From Porphyromonadaceae bacterium UBA7332 (GTDB lineage: Bacteria > Bacteroidota > Bacteroidia > Bacteroidales > UBA7332): DNA of 64,000 nt. The stretch's first letter is position 1. Each line of letters starts with the position of its first letter. Shown piece after piece: positions 42,268 through 51,711 of the stretch. Under the pieces are notes generated by a model. It was not told the origin of the DNA and made no database searches. It saw nothing but the letters and a program-made list of their open reading frames with translations. A program made the translations under genes and the position numbers. The stretch lies in assembly GCA_002471225.1 (NCBI GenBank), contig DKPO01000033.1, positions 54,158 to 118,157 on the forward strand, in the 5' to 3' direction.

Positions 42268-43563
42268 ATGGAATCTAAAGATATTGATCAAATTATAGCT
42301 TTAATCAAGCGTGAAGTTATTCCTGCCTTAGGCTGTACTGAGCCTATTGCAGTCGCTTTGGCAGCAGCAAAGGCAAGGGAGTTATTAGGGGAAAAACCAA
42401 TCGGAATACACGTTTATTTAAGTGCAAATGTGCTGAAGAATGCTATGGGTGTGGGAATTCCGGGTACAGATATGATTGGTTTGCCTATTGCTGTAGCATT
42501 AGGTGTTCTGATTGGAAACTCTTCATTGAATCTTGAAGTACTGAAATTTGCGGATAAGGCATCTGTCGCAGAAGGTAAGAAAATGATTGAAGAGGGTATT
42601 ATTACTATATCATTGAAACCCGAAATTTCTGAGAAATTATATATCGAAGTTATATGTAAAGCAGAAACATCACAATCTAAAGCTATCATTTCAGGCGGGC
42701 ATACTACATTTACGTATTTAAGCAAAGATGAAGCTGTATTATTGTCTTCAGAACATAAAACAGAACTTTCGGAAGAAAATGCTACGGATCCGGTTTTGTC
42801 TATGAAAAAAGTCTATGATTTTGCGACAATTGCACCTATTGATTCGTTACGCTTTATTCTGGAAACAGCTCGCGTAAATAAAGCTGCCGCAGAAATTTCA
42901 TTTCAAGGAAATTATGGACATGCCTTAGGTAAAACCTTAATGATGGCACAGAAAAAGCCTTTATTGGGTGATTCTCTGCTTTGTAAGATCCTTTCATATA
43001 CTTCTGCAGCCTGTGATGCTCGTATGGCAGGAGCTATGATTCAGGTCATGAGTAATTCAGGAAGCGGCAATCAAGGGATTACGGCGACATTACCTGTCGT
43101 GATTTATGCTGAAGAAAACAATATAGCTGAAGAGCAATTGATTCGTGCATTAACATTAAGTCACTTGACTGTAATTTACATAAAGCAGAGTCTGGGAAGA
43201 TTGTCTGCTTTATGTGGTTGTGTTGTTGCCGCAATAGGCTCTAGCTGTGGTTTAACTTATTTGATGGGAGGTACGTACCAGCAAATAGGTTATACGGTGA
43301 AAAATATGGTTGCCAATTTAGCTGGAATGCTATGTGATGGAGCTAAACCAAGTTGCGCACTAAAACTAGCCAGTGGAGTTTCAACAGCAGTATTGTCTGC
43401 TATGCTTGCTATGGAGTGTAAATATGTAACATCTGTAGAAGGAATTGTAGATGAAGATATTGATCAGTCAATCAGAAATCTCACCCGGATAGGTTCTGAA
43501 GCTATGCAGGAAACTGATAAAATGGTATTGGATATTATGTGCAACAAGAAAGGTTGTGACTAA
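42268..43563 (+). CDS. cyuA: L-cysteine desulfidase, CyuA/UPF0597 family
   Basis: The 431-residue enzyme is related to the alpha subunit of iron-sulfur L-serine dehydratase. Signature segments are PALGCTEPIAVALAAAKARE (first part residues 15-24), GNQGITATLPV and the Cys-rich block LCGCVVAAIGSSCGLTYLMGG (in parts; about 311-331) with a further Cys in LCDGAKPSCALK, providing ligands for a [4Fe-4S] cluster. It degrades L-cysteine to pyruvate, sulfide and ammonia in the cytoplasm under anaerobic conditions. It has its own promoter box and terminator. Confidence 0.9.
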   Translation: MESKDIDQIIALIKREVIPALGCTEPIAVALAAAKARELLGEKPIGIHVYLSANVLKNAMGVGIPGTDMIGLPIAVALGVLIGNSSLNLEVLKFADKASVAEGKKMIEEGIITISLKPEISEKLYIEVICKAETSQSKAIISGGHTTFTYLSKDEAVLLSSEHKTELSEENATDPVLSMKKVYDFATIAPIDSLRFILETARVNKAAAEISFQGNYGHALGKTLMMAQKKPLLGDSLLCKILSYTSAACDARMAGAMIQVMSNSGSGNQGITATLPVVIYAEENNIAEEQLIRALTLSHLTVIYIKQSLGRLSALCGCVVAAIGSSCGLTYLMGGTYQQIGYTVKNMVANLAGMLCDGAKPSCALKLASGVSTAVLSAMLAMECKYVTSVEGIVDEDIDQSIRNLTRIGSEAMQETDKMVLDIMCNKKGCD

Positions 43564-43572
43564 TAAAAAGAT

Positions 43573-43605
43573 AAGCTCTCCAGGTAATACTGAAGAGCTT
43601 TTTTT
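43573..43605 (+). terminator. cyuA terminator
   Basis: AAGCTCT pairs with AGAGCTT, with an inner CAG/CTG pair and a 6-base loop, followed by seven T. Confidence 0.85.
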
Positions 43606-43896
43606 ATATATTCAGAAATTCAAAATGTAAAAATAAAACTAATGATATTAGAGAATCTAAGTTGATGAAAAGGCTTATGGATCGAGCTTTAGCGATAGAA
43701 GTGTAAAATAAAATTAAATATCAAAATTCATTATTTTTTATTTTGCTGATTTTTAATCTGGTAGCTTTTGTCGATTGTGTGTAGTAAAAAAAATATCAAT
43801 ATACTGTGAACTAAATAATGATAGCTCTTGTTTTAGTAACATCTTTCTTTTAGATAAGATTTGAGAGTGAAATAATAAAAAATAAAGCGCAAATTA
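43606..43896. other. Gene-free spacer upstream of the sigma factor gene
   Basis: This AT-rich stretch of about 290 bases has no gene or recognisable structure. It separates the cyuA terminator from the promoter of the sigma factor gene. Confidence 0.6.
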
Positions 43897-43927
43897 TTTG
43901 TACGATTCGATTTATTGCATACTTTTG
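43897..43927 (+). promoter_or_regulatory. Full-consensus promoter of the sigma factor gene
   Basis: TTTG at 43897-43900 and TACTTTTG at 43920-43927 are separated by exactly 19 bases, a full match to the Bacteroidota consensus. The start codon is 44 bases downstream. Confidence 0.8.
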
Positions 43928-43971
43928 CGCCCGATTAAAAAACACAGTATAACTAATTAAAGGTTAGCATT

Positions 43972-44484
43972 ATGGCAACTTCCAACTTCAGTGATAGACT
44001 TCTTGCATTGCAAGATAATTTGAAGAGTTTCGCATATACATTAACAGCGAATAGAGACGATGCCGAGGATTTGCTTCAGGACACAACCCTAAAAGCACTT
44101 GACAATCAGGATAAGTACTACGAGAACGTAAATTTTAAAGGATGGGTATTTACGATTATGCGTAATATCTTCATTAATAACTATAGACGTATTGTTCGTA
44201 ATCAGACCATGGTAGATCAAACAGAAGATCTATATCACTTGAATTTACCTCAGGATTCAGGTTTTGATACACCAGACGGTTCTTATACAGTTAATGAGAT
44301 TTTAGCAGCAATTAATAAATTCTCTCCTGAATATAAGATTCCATTCTCAATGCATGTTGCCGGATATAAATATCAGGAAATTGCAGACAAAATGGGTTTG
44401 CCATTAGGTACTGTAAAAAGTAGAATATTTTTTGCACGTCAAAGACTACAAGAGTATTTGAAAGATTATGATTTAAACAAATAA
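43972..44484 (+). CDS. ECF-type RNA polymerase sigma factor
   Basis: The 170-residue protein has sigma region 2 (LKSFAYTLTANRDDAEDLLQDT with the DAEDLLQDT core; FKGWVFTIMRNIFINNYRR) and region 4 (YKYQEIADKMGLPLGTVKSRIFFARQRL, core GLPLGTVKSRIF). It directs RNA polymerase to a subset of promoters. No anti-sigma gene or membrane regulator follows; a terminator comes 6 bases after the stop. It has a near-perfect housekeeping promoter, so steady transcription is likely. Confidence 0.93.
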   Translation: MATSNFSDRLLALQDNLKSFAYTLTANRDDAEDLLQDTTLKALDNQDKYYENVNFKGWVFTIMRNIFINNYRRIVRNQTMVDQTEDLYHLNLPQDSGFDTPDGSYTVNEILAAINKFSPEYKIPFSMHVAGYKYQEIADKMGLPLGTVKSRIFFARQRLQEYLKDYDLNK

Positions 44485-44489
44485 ATATG

Positions 44490-44524
44490 AAACGGTCTGC
44501 AGATCTTCTGCAGACCGTTTTTTC
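44490..44524 (+). terminator. Sigma factor terminator
   Basis: AAACGGTCTGCAG pairs perfectly with CTGCAGACCGTTT around ATCTT, followed by TTTTT. Confidence 0.93.
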
Positions 44525-44590
44525 TATTGCTACTGACTAAACCTTCACATCTGAGAATTGTTCTTAATATATCATTATAAACAATTCTTT

Positions 44591-45751
44591 ATGATTCGCT
44601 ATTTGAAATTAATAACACTGCTGATTTTGCTAAATCCACTTAGTAAAACCTACTCTCAACAGACGATAAATTATATACTTAGTGAAGTAGAAAAAAATAA
44701 CGAAATGCTCTCAGGCATGCGTTCTGCTACAGAGGTTAATAAACTCTCAGCAAAAGTCAATAATAATTTATATAATCCTTCAGTCTCTTATGAGCATAAG
44801 GGAGGTAATAATTTTTCCGTATCTCAATCATTTGATTTTCCCACATTATATTTTTATAGAAATCAATTAAGCAAGCTATCAGGGAAGCAAGCTGAATCTG
44901 CTTATATAGCCTTTAAAAGAGAGCTCCTGCTGGAAGTGAAACTATTATGTCTGAATCTGATATATCTGAATCAACAGCATGTGATGTTAAAATTGCGGCT
45001 ATTGAATGCTCAGATATTATCGGATATGTATAAAGAAAGAGTAAATAAAGGGCAGGCAAGTGTTTTGGAGAAAAATAAGATAGATCTGGAAAGAATGAAT
45101 GTATTAACGAATATCGAATCAAATAAGGCAGCTTTGAGAAATGCGAAAGAACAATTAAAAGCATTTAACGGAGGTATTCCCTTAAGTATGGATTTACTGG
45201 CTTATACAGATACAGTTGATATGCCTTCTCATCATGCATTGAAAACCAGTTTTATCCAATCGGATGAGGAACTGAATATGCAAAAATGGGATGTTGCTAT
45301 TGCACAAAAACAGATAACAATTGCTAAAGCAGGTTCTTTACCAAAGTTGGAATTACAATATAAGCAAGATTTGTTTGAAAGTCATATTGGCGGGATAAGT
45401 GTGGGAATGAGCATTCCGATTTTCGCAAATACAAACAGAATTAAACTTGCGAAAGAATCATTTCATGCATCCATGAAAAAGGCTCAATCAAAAGAGCAAA
45501 ATACAGACTCTCAGTTCGAGCAGTTATATAATGACTATTTACGATTAAAGGAATCCCTCAGAAACTATAAGGATCTGTTTAAGCTTCAAAACAATCTGGA
45601 TGTCATTAATAAATCAGTAAAAAATAATGAGATTACGATGTTACAATATTTCGTAGAGCTCAATAGTTATTATGATTCATATCAGATTTTATTGGATCTG
45701 GAGAATCAATACCAGGTTACGATAGCCAAATTGATGAAATTCAAATTGTAG
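44591..45751 (+). CDS. Orphan TolC-family outer membrane protein
   Basis: The 386-residue protein has a signal peptide (first 22 residues, ending KTYSQQ) and OEP-type helices, for example YNPSVSYEHKGGNNFSVSQSF, in parts, and GGISVGMSIPIFANTNRIKLA. It is shorter than typical TolC proteins and closer to the CusC/CzcC-like OEP proteins that accompany metal or RND exporters. No adaptor or pump gene is next to it, so its partner must be elsewhere. The longer frame from 44558 lacks a better signal; ATG 44591 starts the signal peptide directly. Confidence 0.85.
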   Translation: MIRYLKLITLLILLNPLSKTYSQQTINYILSEVEKNNEMLSGMRSATEVNKLSAKVNNNLYNPSVSYEHKGGNNFSVSQSFDFPTLYFYRNQLSKLSGKQAESAYIAFKRELLLEVKLLCLNLIYLNQQHVMLKLRLLNAQILSDMYKERVNKGQASVLEKNKIDLERMNVLTNIESNKAALRNAKEQLKAFNGGIPLSMDLLAYTDTVDMPSHHALKTSFIQSDEELNMQKWDVAIAQKQITIAKAGSLPKLELQYKQDLFESHIGGISVGMSIPIFANTNRIKLAKESFHASMKKAQSKEQNTDSQFEQLYNDYLRLKESLRNYKDLFKLQNNLDVINKSVKNNEITMLQYFVELNSYYDSYQILLDLENQYQVTIAKLMKFKL

Positions 45752-45773
45752 GAATTAATAATCTGTAAAATAA

Positions 45774-45803
45774 AAAGGAGCTACTTTTAGAAGTAGCTCC
45801 TTT
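45774..45803. terminator. Bidirectional terminator, tolC-like / trxA
   Basis: AAAGGAGCTACTT pairs perfectly with AAGTAGCTCCTTT around TTAG, between convergent genes, with A and T runs on its flanks. Confidence 0.9.
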
Positions 45804-45809
45804 ATCATT

Positions 45810-46124
45810 TTATAGAAGTGCGTCAACTTTAGCTGCAATAGCAGGTTTTTGAGCTGCACCAACTTGTTTATCTACTAATTGCCCATCTTTGAAAAATAAG
45901 ATAGTTGGAATGTTGCGGATACCAAATTGTTGTGTGATCTCACTATTATCATCAACATTACATTTTCCAATATTTACGCGATCAGCATATTCTTTTGCTA
46001 AATCTTCAATAATAGGTGTAATCATACGGCATGGCCCACACCATTCTGCCCAAAAATCTACTACCAATGGTTTTCCTGACTCAAGCAACTCCTTAAAGTT
46101 GCTATCTGTAATTACTAATGCCAT
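45810..46124 (-). CDS. trxA: Thioredoxin
   Basis: The 104-residue protein is a classical thioredoxin with the redox motif WCGPC (Cys29, Cys32) and the cis-proline segment IRNIPTILFF. The buried Asp in VVDFWAEW is present. It reduces disulfides in cytoplasmic proteins such as ribonucleotide reductase, using thioredoxin reductase, which is not encoded here. No signal peptide. It lies downstream of dnaE on the same strand with a gap of about 120 bases on the far side that carries its own -7 box. Confidence 0.96.
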   Translation of the reverse strand: MALVITDSNFKELLESGKPLVVDFWAEWCGPCRMITPIIEDLAKEYADRVNIGKCNVDDNSEITQQFGIRNIPTILFFKDGQLVDKQVGAAQKPAIAAKVDALL

Positions 46125-46219
46125 TTTTCTGTAATTTTAGATTAAATAAAAAGTCAAATATCTCAAGATCGAGGTATTTGTATTTCTTTATAATGTTATT
46201 CTTTATATATTATCGAAGC

Positions 46220-46227
46220 CAAAAATA
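46220..46227 (-). promoter_or_regulatory. trxA promoter -7 box
   Basis: The minus-strand sequence TATTTTTG matches TAnnTTTG and lies about 96 bases before the trxA start, between dnaE and trxA. Confidence 0.5.
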
Positions 46228-46246
46228 GTAACTTAATCTTTAAATA

Positions 46247-49200
46247 CTAATTTATTTTATAAGAAATTTCTTCTGATAATTTTAAGTACTCAAGTAACTG
46301 TTTAGTAACTTCGATACGTTTTGTTTTGCTTCTCAACGGAATAATTGTATCATGATGATGATCTATAACCTCAAAAAATAATTCGACATTTCCCTCTTTT
46401 TTATCAATTAACGCTGAAATATCTTTGAGTATTTCGGGAGACAGACATTCAATAGGGAAAGATACGGTCAGTTTTTGTATTAACTTATCCTTAATTTCAG
46501 ACATCAAATCAATAGTTCCTATGCGAAGTTCATATTCATCTTGTTTGAATCTTCGTGGTTCCATACGACCTCGAATCAGAATAAATAACCCATTTATTAA
46601 GTAGGGTCTGAAATTCATGTAATCTTTACCGAAGAATGGGATTTCTGTAGCTCCGCTAAAATCTTCGATAGTCATAATTCCAAAAGGATTTCCTGTCTTG
46701 GTCATACCTTCCCGTATATTAGTAACCATACCTCCCATAACAATTTCACGACCAATAAGATCATTTTTGTTATGCATTTCTGTCATTTGAGTATTACAGG
46801 CACCTTCTAGAATTACCTGATATTCATCAAGAGGATGTGCAGATAAATAAATTCCAACCAGTTCGCGTTCCTTATTAAGGCGTTGTAAGTCAGACCAGGA
46901 TTCTCCATGTGGTATTTCAGGTTTGGCAATTTCTATCGAGCCATGATCATCCCCAAATAAAGAATTGATTTGAGTTGATTTATCGGCCTGAATTTTATTA
47001 CCATATCGGACAAGAGCCTCAAGGAAAATTTCACCTTTGGAATTTTCTTGGAAATATTGTTCTCTCTTTAAGTTGTCGATCCCATCAAAAGCTCCAGCCA
47101 ATGCCAGGTTTTCAAGATTCTTTTTGTTGCAAGCTGTAAGATTAATACGCTCTACAAAATCATAGATATTCTGGAATGGCCCATTTGCTGATCGTTCATC
47201 TATAATAGCCTGAACAGCACCTTCTCCAACTCCCTTGATGGCCCCAAGTCCAAATCGGATATGTCCTTTTGTATTAACAGAGAATTTATGCAAACTCTCA
47301 TTTACATCAGGTCCAAGAACCTCGATGCTCATAGCCTTACACTCATCCATGAACTTCGTAATATCTGCAATATTTGAGATATTTCGGCTTAAGACCGCAG
47401 CCATATATTCAGGCGGATAATTAGCTTTCAGATAGGCCGTTTGATAAGCGACCCATGAATAACATGTTGCATGGGATTTATTGAACGCATAGGATGCAAA
47501 CTTTTCCCAATCCGCCCAGATCTTTTCACAAACCTTCAAATCATGCCCGTTCGATTTAGCTCCATCCATAAACTTAACTTTCAGAGCATTCATCTTATCA
47601 ATAAGTTTTTTACCCATTGCTTTACGAAGCTCATCCGATTGGCCACGAGTGAAATTTGCAAGCAAACGGGACAGAAGCATCACCTGTTCCTGATATACAG
47701 TAATACCATAAGTGTCCTTGAGGTATCGCTCCATGATTGGAATGTCATATGTGATAGGCTCTTGCCCATGCTTACGAGCAATAAAAGAGGGTATATAATC
47801 CATAGGTCCGGGACGGTATAAAGCATTCATCGCAATTAGATCTTCAAAAGTTGAAGGTTGTAATTCACGTAAATACTTTTGCATACCAGCCGATTCAAAC
47901 TGGAATGTGCCCGTTGTCTTTCCTGAACTATATAATTCATATGTTTTTTTATCATCTAATGAAATTTGAGAGATATCAATTGTTTCACCAGATCTGATAC
48001 GAATATTTTCAATACATTCTTTGATGATCGATAATGTTTTAAGTCCTAAAAAGTCCATTTTCAACATTCCGACATCTTCAATAAGGGACCCTTCATACTG
48101 AGTAACCAACATCTTTTCCCCTGATTCTTTATCATCAGCAGTTGATATCGGTACATAGTTCATGAGATCATCTTTGCCAATAATGACACCACAAGCGTGA
48201 ACACCGGTGTTACGTATATTACCTTCAAGCATTTGAGCATACTTAAGAGTATTACGCATAACCGGATCTGATGATTCAGCTGCATCCTTTAATTCAGGAA
48301 CATAGCTGATAGCAGCTTTTAAATTAACTTTCTTTACATCCGGTATCTTATCCGGAACTAGTTTCGTTAATCTATCAGATTCACTTAGAGGCAATTTCTG
48401 TACTCGGGCAACGTCCTTAATAGCTGATTTAGTGGCCATTGTTCCGAACGTAATGATATGTGCAACTTTTTCCTTACCATATTTCTCTGTGACCCATTGT
48501 AAAACCTGACCACGACCATCATCATCAAAGTCAATATCGATATCGGGCATAGAGATACGATCCGGATTCAGAAAGCGTTCAAAAAGTAAATCATACTTAA
48601 TAGGGTCGATATCGGTAATACCTAAACAGTAAGCAACAGCAGATCCAGCAGCAGAACCACGTCCCGGTCCAACGGATACTCCCATTTTTCTTGCTGCTGC
48701 AATGAAGTCTTGTACAATAAGGAAATATCCGGGAAATCCCATTTTTAAGATGGTTTCGAGCTCGAAATCAATTCGCTCTTTCTGCTCATCATTCATATCT
48801 TTATAACGGGTTTTCGCACCTTCATAAGTGAGATATCTAAGATACTCTCCATCATCAGTAAATCCGTCAGGCAGAGGAAATATAGGCATGATCGCTTTAG
48901 AATTTATAGAATAGAATTCAACCTTCTCAGCGATTTCAAGTGTATTTGTTAATGCCTCAGGAATATCTGAAAAAATAGAATGCATTTCCTGAGGATTTTT
49001 AAACCACTCTTGTTTTGTGTAACGCATGCGACGAGGATCGTGTAAATCAGCTCCTGTATTAAGACAAATTAAATGGTCATGTGCTTCAGCATCTTCGGCT
49101 GTAACAAAGTGCACATCATTTGTTGCTATAATTTTAACACCGGTTCTGCGAGATAATTCTATAATGCCTTCATTTACAACTTTCTGAAGTTTGTATACGT

Positions 49201-49882
49201 TTTGATCAGCATTTGCAGCATATGTTTCATGACGCTGCATTTCCAGATAGTAATCATCACCGAAATGTGATTTATACCATTCAATAGATTTGACAGCTTC
49301 GTCCAATTTGTTATCTTTTATCAAGCGTGGAATCTCACCACCCAGACAAGCTGAAGAAACAATAATACCTTCTTTATATTTTTCCAGAATCTCTTTATCA
49401 ATACGAGGACGTCCATAAAAGCCTTCTACCCAACCTAAAGAAACTAATTTTATGAGATTATGATATCCTGTTTTATTTTTAGCTAGCAGGATGAGGTGAT
49501 TACCCGATAAGTTTTCTTTGCCTTGTTTGACATGGCGACCATTACGGGCGACATAAACTTCACATCCTATAATAGGTTTAAATAACTTTTTCTTAGTCTC
49601 TGATATTTCAGTTGTGATTTTAGATAGGTCTTCTTGTGAAGCATTTTCACTCTCTAGTTTTTCTAATGTCTTTTTTAGCTCTTTAATATGACCTTCGACT
49701 TTAGAGTTTTTCTTTGAGACATAATTAAAGAACTCTTTTATACCAAACATATTACCATGATCGGTAATAGCCACTGCAGGCATACCATTTTCAATAGCAG
49801 AGTCAACTATACGGCTTATTGAAGCCTGCCCGTCAAGTATGGAATATTGAGAATGGACGTGCAAATGAACAAATGATTGCAT
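46247..49882 (-). CDS. dnaE: DNA polymerase III alpha subunit
   Basis: The 1211-residue replicative polymerase has an N-terminal PHP domain (FVHLHVHSQYSILDGQASI start, then AITDHGNMFG), the Pol III palm with catalytic aspartates in PDIDIDFDDDGR (about 444-455), fingers, a helix-hairpin-helix, and a C-terminal OB fold (IVMGGMVTNIREGMTKTGNPFG in part, about 1050-1130). It synthesises chromosomal DNA in the replisome. Length is usual for Bacteroidota DnaE (about 1200-1270). It is read alone on the minus strand with a -7 box 36 bases before the start. Confidence 0.97.
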   Translation of the reverse strand: MQSFVHLHVHSQYSILDGQASISRIVDSAIENGMPAVAITDHGNMFGIKEFFNYVSKKNSKVEGHIKELKKTLEKLESENASQEDLSKITTEISETKKKLFKPIIGCEVYVARNGRHVKQGKENLSGNHLILLAKNKTGYHNLIKLVSLGWVEGFYGRPRIDKEILEKYKEGIIVSSACLGGEIPRLIKDNKLDEAVKSIEWYKSHFGDDYYLEMQRHETYAANADQNVYKLQKVVNEGIIELSRRTGVKIIATNDVHFVTAEDAEAHDHLICLNTGADLHDPRRMRYTKQEWFKNPQEMHSIFSDIPEALTNTLEIAEKVEFYSINSKAIMPIFPLPDGFTDDGEYLRYLTYEGAKTRYKDMNDEQKERIDFELETILKMGFPGYFLIVQDFIAAARKMGVSVGPGRGSAAGSAVAYCLGITDIDPIKYDLLFERFLNPDRISMPDIDIDFDDDGRGQVLQWVTEKYGKEKVAHIITFGTMATKSAIKDVARVQKLPLSESDRLTKLVPDKIPDVKKVNLKAAISYVPELKDAAESSDPVMRNTLKYAQMLEGNIRNTGVHACGVIIGKDDLMNYVPISTADDKESGEKMLVTQYEGSLIEDVGMLKMDFLGLKTLSIIKECIENIRIRSGETIDISQISLDDKKTYELYSSGKTTGTFQFESAGMQKYLRELQPSTFEDLIAMNALYRPGPMDYIPSFIARKHGQEPITYDIPIMERYLKDTYGITVYQEQVMLLSRLLANFTRGQSDELRKAMGKKLIDKMNALKVKFMDGAKSNGHDLKVCEKIWADWEKFASYAFNKSHATCYSWVAYQTAYLKANYPPEYMAAVLSRNISNIADITKFMDECKAMSIEVLGPDVNESLHKFSVNTKGHIRFGLGAIKGVGEGAVQAIIDERSANGPFQNIYDFVERINLTACNKKNLENLALAGAFDGIDNLKREQYFQENSKGEIFLEALVRYGNKIQADKSTQINSLFGDDHGSIEIAKPEIPHGESWSDLQRLNKERELVGIYLSAHPLDEYQVILEGACNTQMTEMHNKNDLIGREIVMGGMVTNIREGMTKTGNPFGIMTIEDFSGATEIPFFGKDYMNFRPYLINGLFILIRGRMEPRRFKQDEYELRIGTIDLMSEIKDKLIQKLTVSFPIECLSPEILKDISALIDKKEGNVELFFEVIDHHHDTIIPLRSKTKRIEVTKQLLEYLKLSEEISYKIN

Positions 49883-49917
49883 GTATATAATTTATTTAAG
49901 TGCGATTTCAATGAATA

Positions 49918-49925
49918 CAAAAATA
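49918..49925 (-). promoter_or_regulatory. dnaE promoter -7 box
   Basis: The minus-strand sequence TATTTTTG matches TAnnTTTG, 36 bases upstream of the dnaE start. Confidence 0.5.
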
Positions 49926-50155
49926 CGAATTATCGTCTGAATAACCACATTCATGAAAATTATATTCAGTAAAAAATGAACATACTAATTCTAATATCTG
50001 TTATGCTGTCTGAATAAATAAAGAGTAGATTTAAGATAAAAATTTTATTTTCATTTTGTATCTTACAAATAATATTTTAATATTGTACCCTGTCTCTTTA
50101 TTATCTACTAATAAAGTTAAATATTTTAAATCATAAAAAGCTTTTATTTGATATT

Positions 50156-50554
50156 ATGAACATTGTGGAGTTTCTAAGCAAGGCTAACCTGAAAAAAGGC
50201 GGAGTAATTTTAAATGCGCCGCAAGATCTTGCTGCTCTGTTTGTGAAAAAAGGATTTTCGACAACATTGCCAAAAGAAAAGAGTGATGTGACTATTTTAT
50301 TTTTAAGAAATAAAGATGAAGTAGCTCTATGGTCCAATATTGTTATACCGAAAGTTAGTCATGACTCTACATTTTGGGTTTGTTTGCCAAAAGGGTCTTC
50401 AGGTATTAAAACGGACTTAAATAAGGAACAGCTGAGTAAGATATTCCTTGATAAAGGATATAGTACAGTAAAGCAAATGGCGGTAAATGATAGTTGGGGA
50501 GCATTGAAACTCCGTCCGTCAGAATTAGTTAAAATGGAGAAAGAAGAGAAATAA
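50156..50554 (+). CDS. Hypothetical protein, DUF3052-like
   Basis: The 132-residue cytoplasmic protein has no signal peptide. It has an N-terminal AdoMet-like or nucleotide-like strand pattern (KGGVILNAPQDLAALFVKKG) and then FWVCLPKGSSGIKTDLNKEQL and MAVNDSWGALKLRP. This order (PKGSSG-like loop, then DxSWxALKLRP) recalls DUF3052-type proteins, but the match is from memory and weak. Its gene ends 2 bases before the DUF3810 gene starts, so the pair is coexpressed. Function unknown. Confidence 0.7.
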   Translation: MNIVEFLSKANLKKGGVILNAPQDLAALFVKKGFSTTLPKEKSDVTILFLRNKDEVALWSNIVIPKVSHDSTFWVCLPKGSSGIKTDLNKEQLSKIFLDKGYSTVKQMAVNDSWGALKLRPSELVKMEKEEK

Positions 50555-50556
50555 TT

Positions 50557-51612
50557 ATGAGGGAATCAAAGAAAGCAGGTAAAGCTAAATGGATTGTTCT
50601 TAGTTTGTCTTTAATTGTTTTAAGTCTTGAAATATTAAAGAGGACTACTTCTTTTGCCGATTTTTATGGATATCACATATATCCATATTTAGCAAAGACA
50701 ATGCACGCTCTGTCTTCACTCATTCCCGTATCATTATATGATCTTTTCGTGACGCTAATATTAATTATCATATTAGTTGTCATATATTTACTTATAAAGA
50801 GAGCTTGGAATAGAGCTCTCTTTCTTTTCTTAGGTCTTTTACTATCAGTATTCTTATTTTTTCAATTGAGCTGGGGCTTGAATTATTTCAAATCAGATTT
50901 CTTTCATCGAAATCAAATTTCTTATCCGCAAAATGATTCAATTGTATTTAAAAAATTCGCAACACATTTTATTGACAGTTTGAATAAAAATTTCCCTTAT
51001 CAATTCCATGTTGATACATTACTTGTTTTAACTGAAGCTGAGAAAGGATATCAGAATCTGTCTGATAAGTTTAATTATATCAATGTTCGTGGAGAGGTCT
51101 TTTCAAAACGAATGATCTATAATAAATTTTATTCAAGCGTCGGTGTATATGGTTACTATGGTCCTTTTTTTGCAGAGGTTCATGTTAATGCAGATTTAAA
51201 AAAACATCAGTATCCGGCAGTTTTAACTCATGAAATTGCTCATCTAAATGGTATAACCTCTGAAGCAGAGGCTAATTTATACGCTTATCTCATTTGTAGT
51301 AAATCCATCGATTCTACATCACGCTTTAGTGGATATTATTCAATTTTTCCTTATGTAATTTCTAATGCTAGATCGTTCTTATCGGAATATGATTACAAAC
51401 AATTAATAGATCAAATAAATCCACGAATATTGGATTTATATAAAAATACCCATTCTTACTGGGATAGTTTATATTCACCGCAGATCGGAAAGATACAGAA
51501 TGTAATATATGATATATACCTGAAAAATAATAATATCCCATCAGGTAAAAAAAATTATTCAGAGGTTATCTCTATGATTCTTTCAGTCGATTCAATATAC
51601 CCTATACCTTAA
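50557..51612 (+). CDS. DUF3810 membrane protein with HExxH motif
   Basis: The 351-residue protein has three predicted spans in the first 110 residues (about 12-28, 63-83 and 88-106) and a large extracytoplasmic part. That part carries a zinc-peptidase-like motif HEIAH in LTHEIAHLNGITSEAEANLY, where the later Glu (EAEAN) could be the third metal ligand. This is the DUF3810 family of Bacteroidota. A metallopeptidase role is plausible but unproven. It is coupled to the DUF3052-like gene by a 2-base gap. Confidence 0.83.
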   Translation: MRESKKAGKAKWIVLSLSLIVLSLEILKRTTSFADFYGYHIYPYLAKTMHALSSLIPVSLYDLFVTLILIIILVVIYLLIKRAWNRALFLFLGLLLSVFLFFQLSWGLNYFKSDFFHRNQISYPQNDSIVFKKFATHFIDSLNKNFPYQFHVDTLLVLTEAEKGYQNLSDKFNYINVRGEVFSKRMIYNKFYSSVGVYGYYGPFFAEVHVNADLKKHQYPAVLTHEIAHLNGITSEAEANLYAYLICSKSIDSTSRFSGYYSIFPYVISNARSFLSEYDYKQLIDQINPRILDLYKNTHSYWDSLYSPQIGKIQNVIYDIYLKNNNIPSGKKNYSEVISMILSVDSIYPIP

Positions 51613-51711
51613 TATAGGTATATGATCTCATTAATATCCCTTTTTTTAGGGATTGTAGGCCGCATTTTCTCATACTTACTTTGCATCAGTAAATAAACAC
51701 ATCAGAAATAT

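Noticed and set aside
51603..51653. Terminator between the DUF3810 gene and the TonB receptor
   Set aside because: Two small hairpins (TATACC/GGTATA and ATCCC/GGGAT) are present, but the stems are 5-6 bp and the T run lies inside the loop, so a terminator call is not justified.
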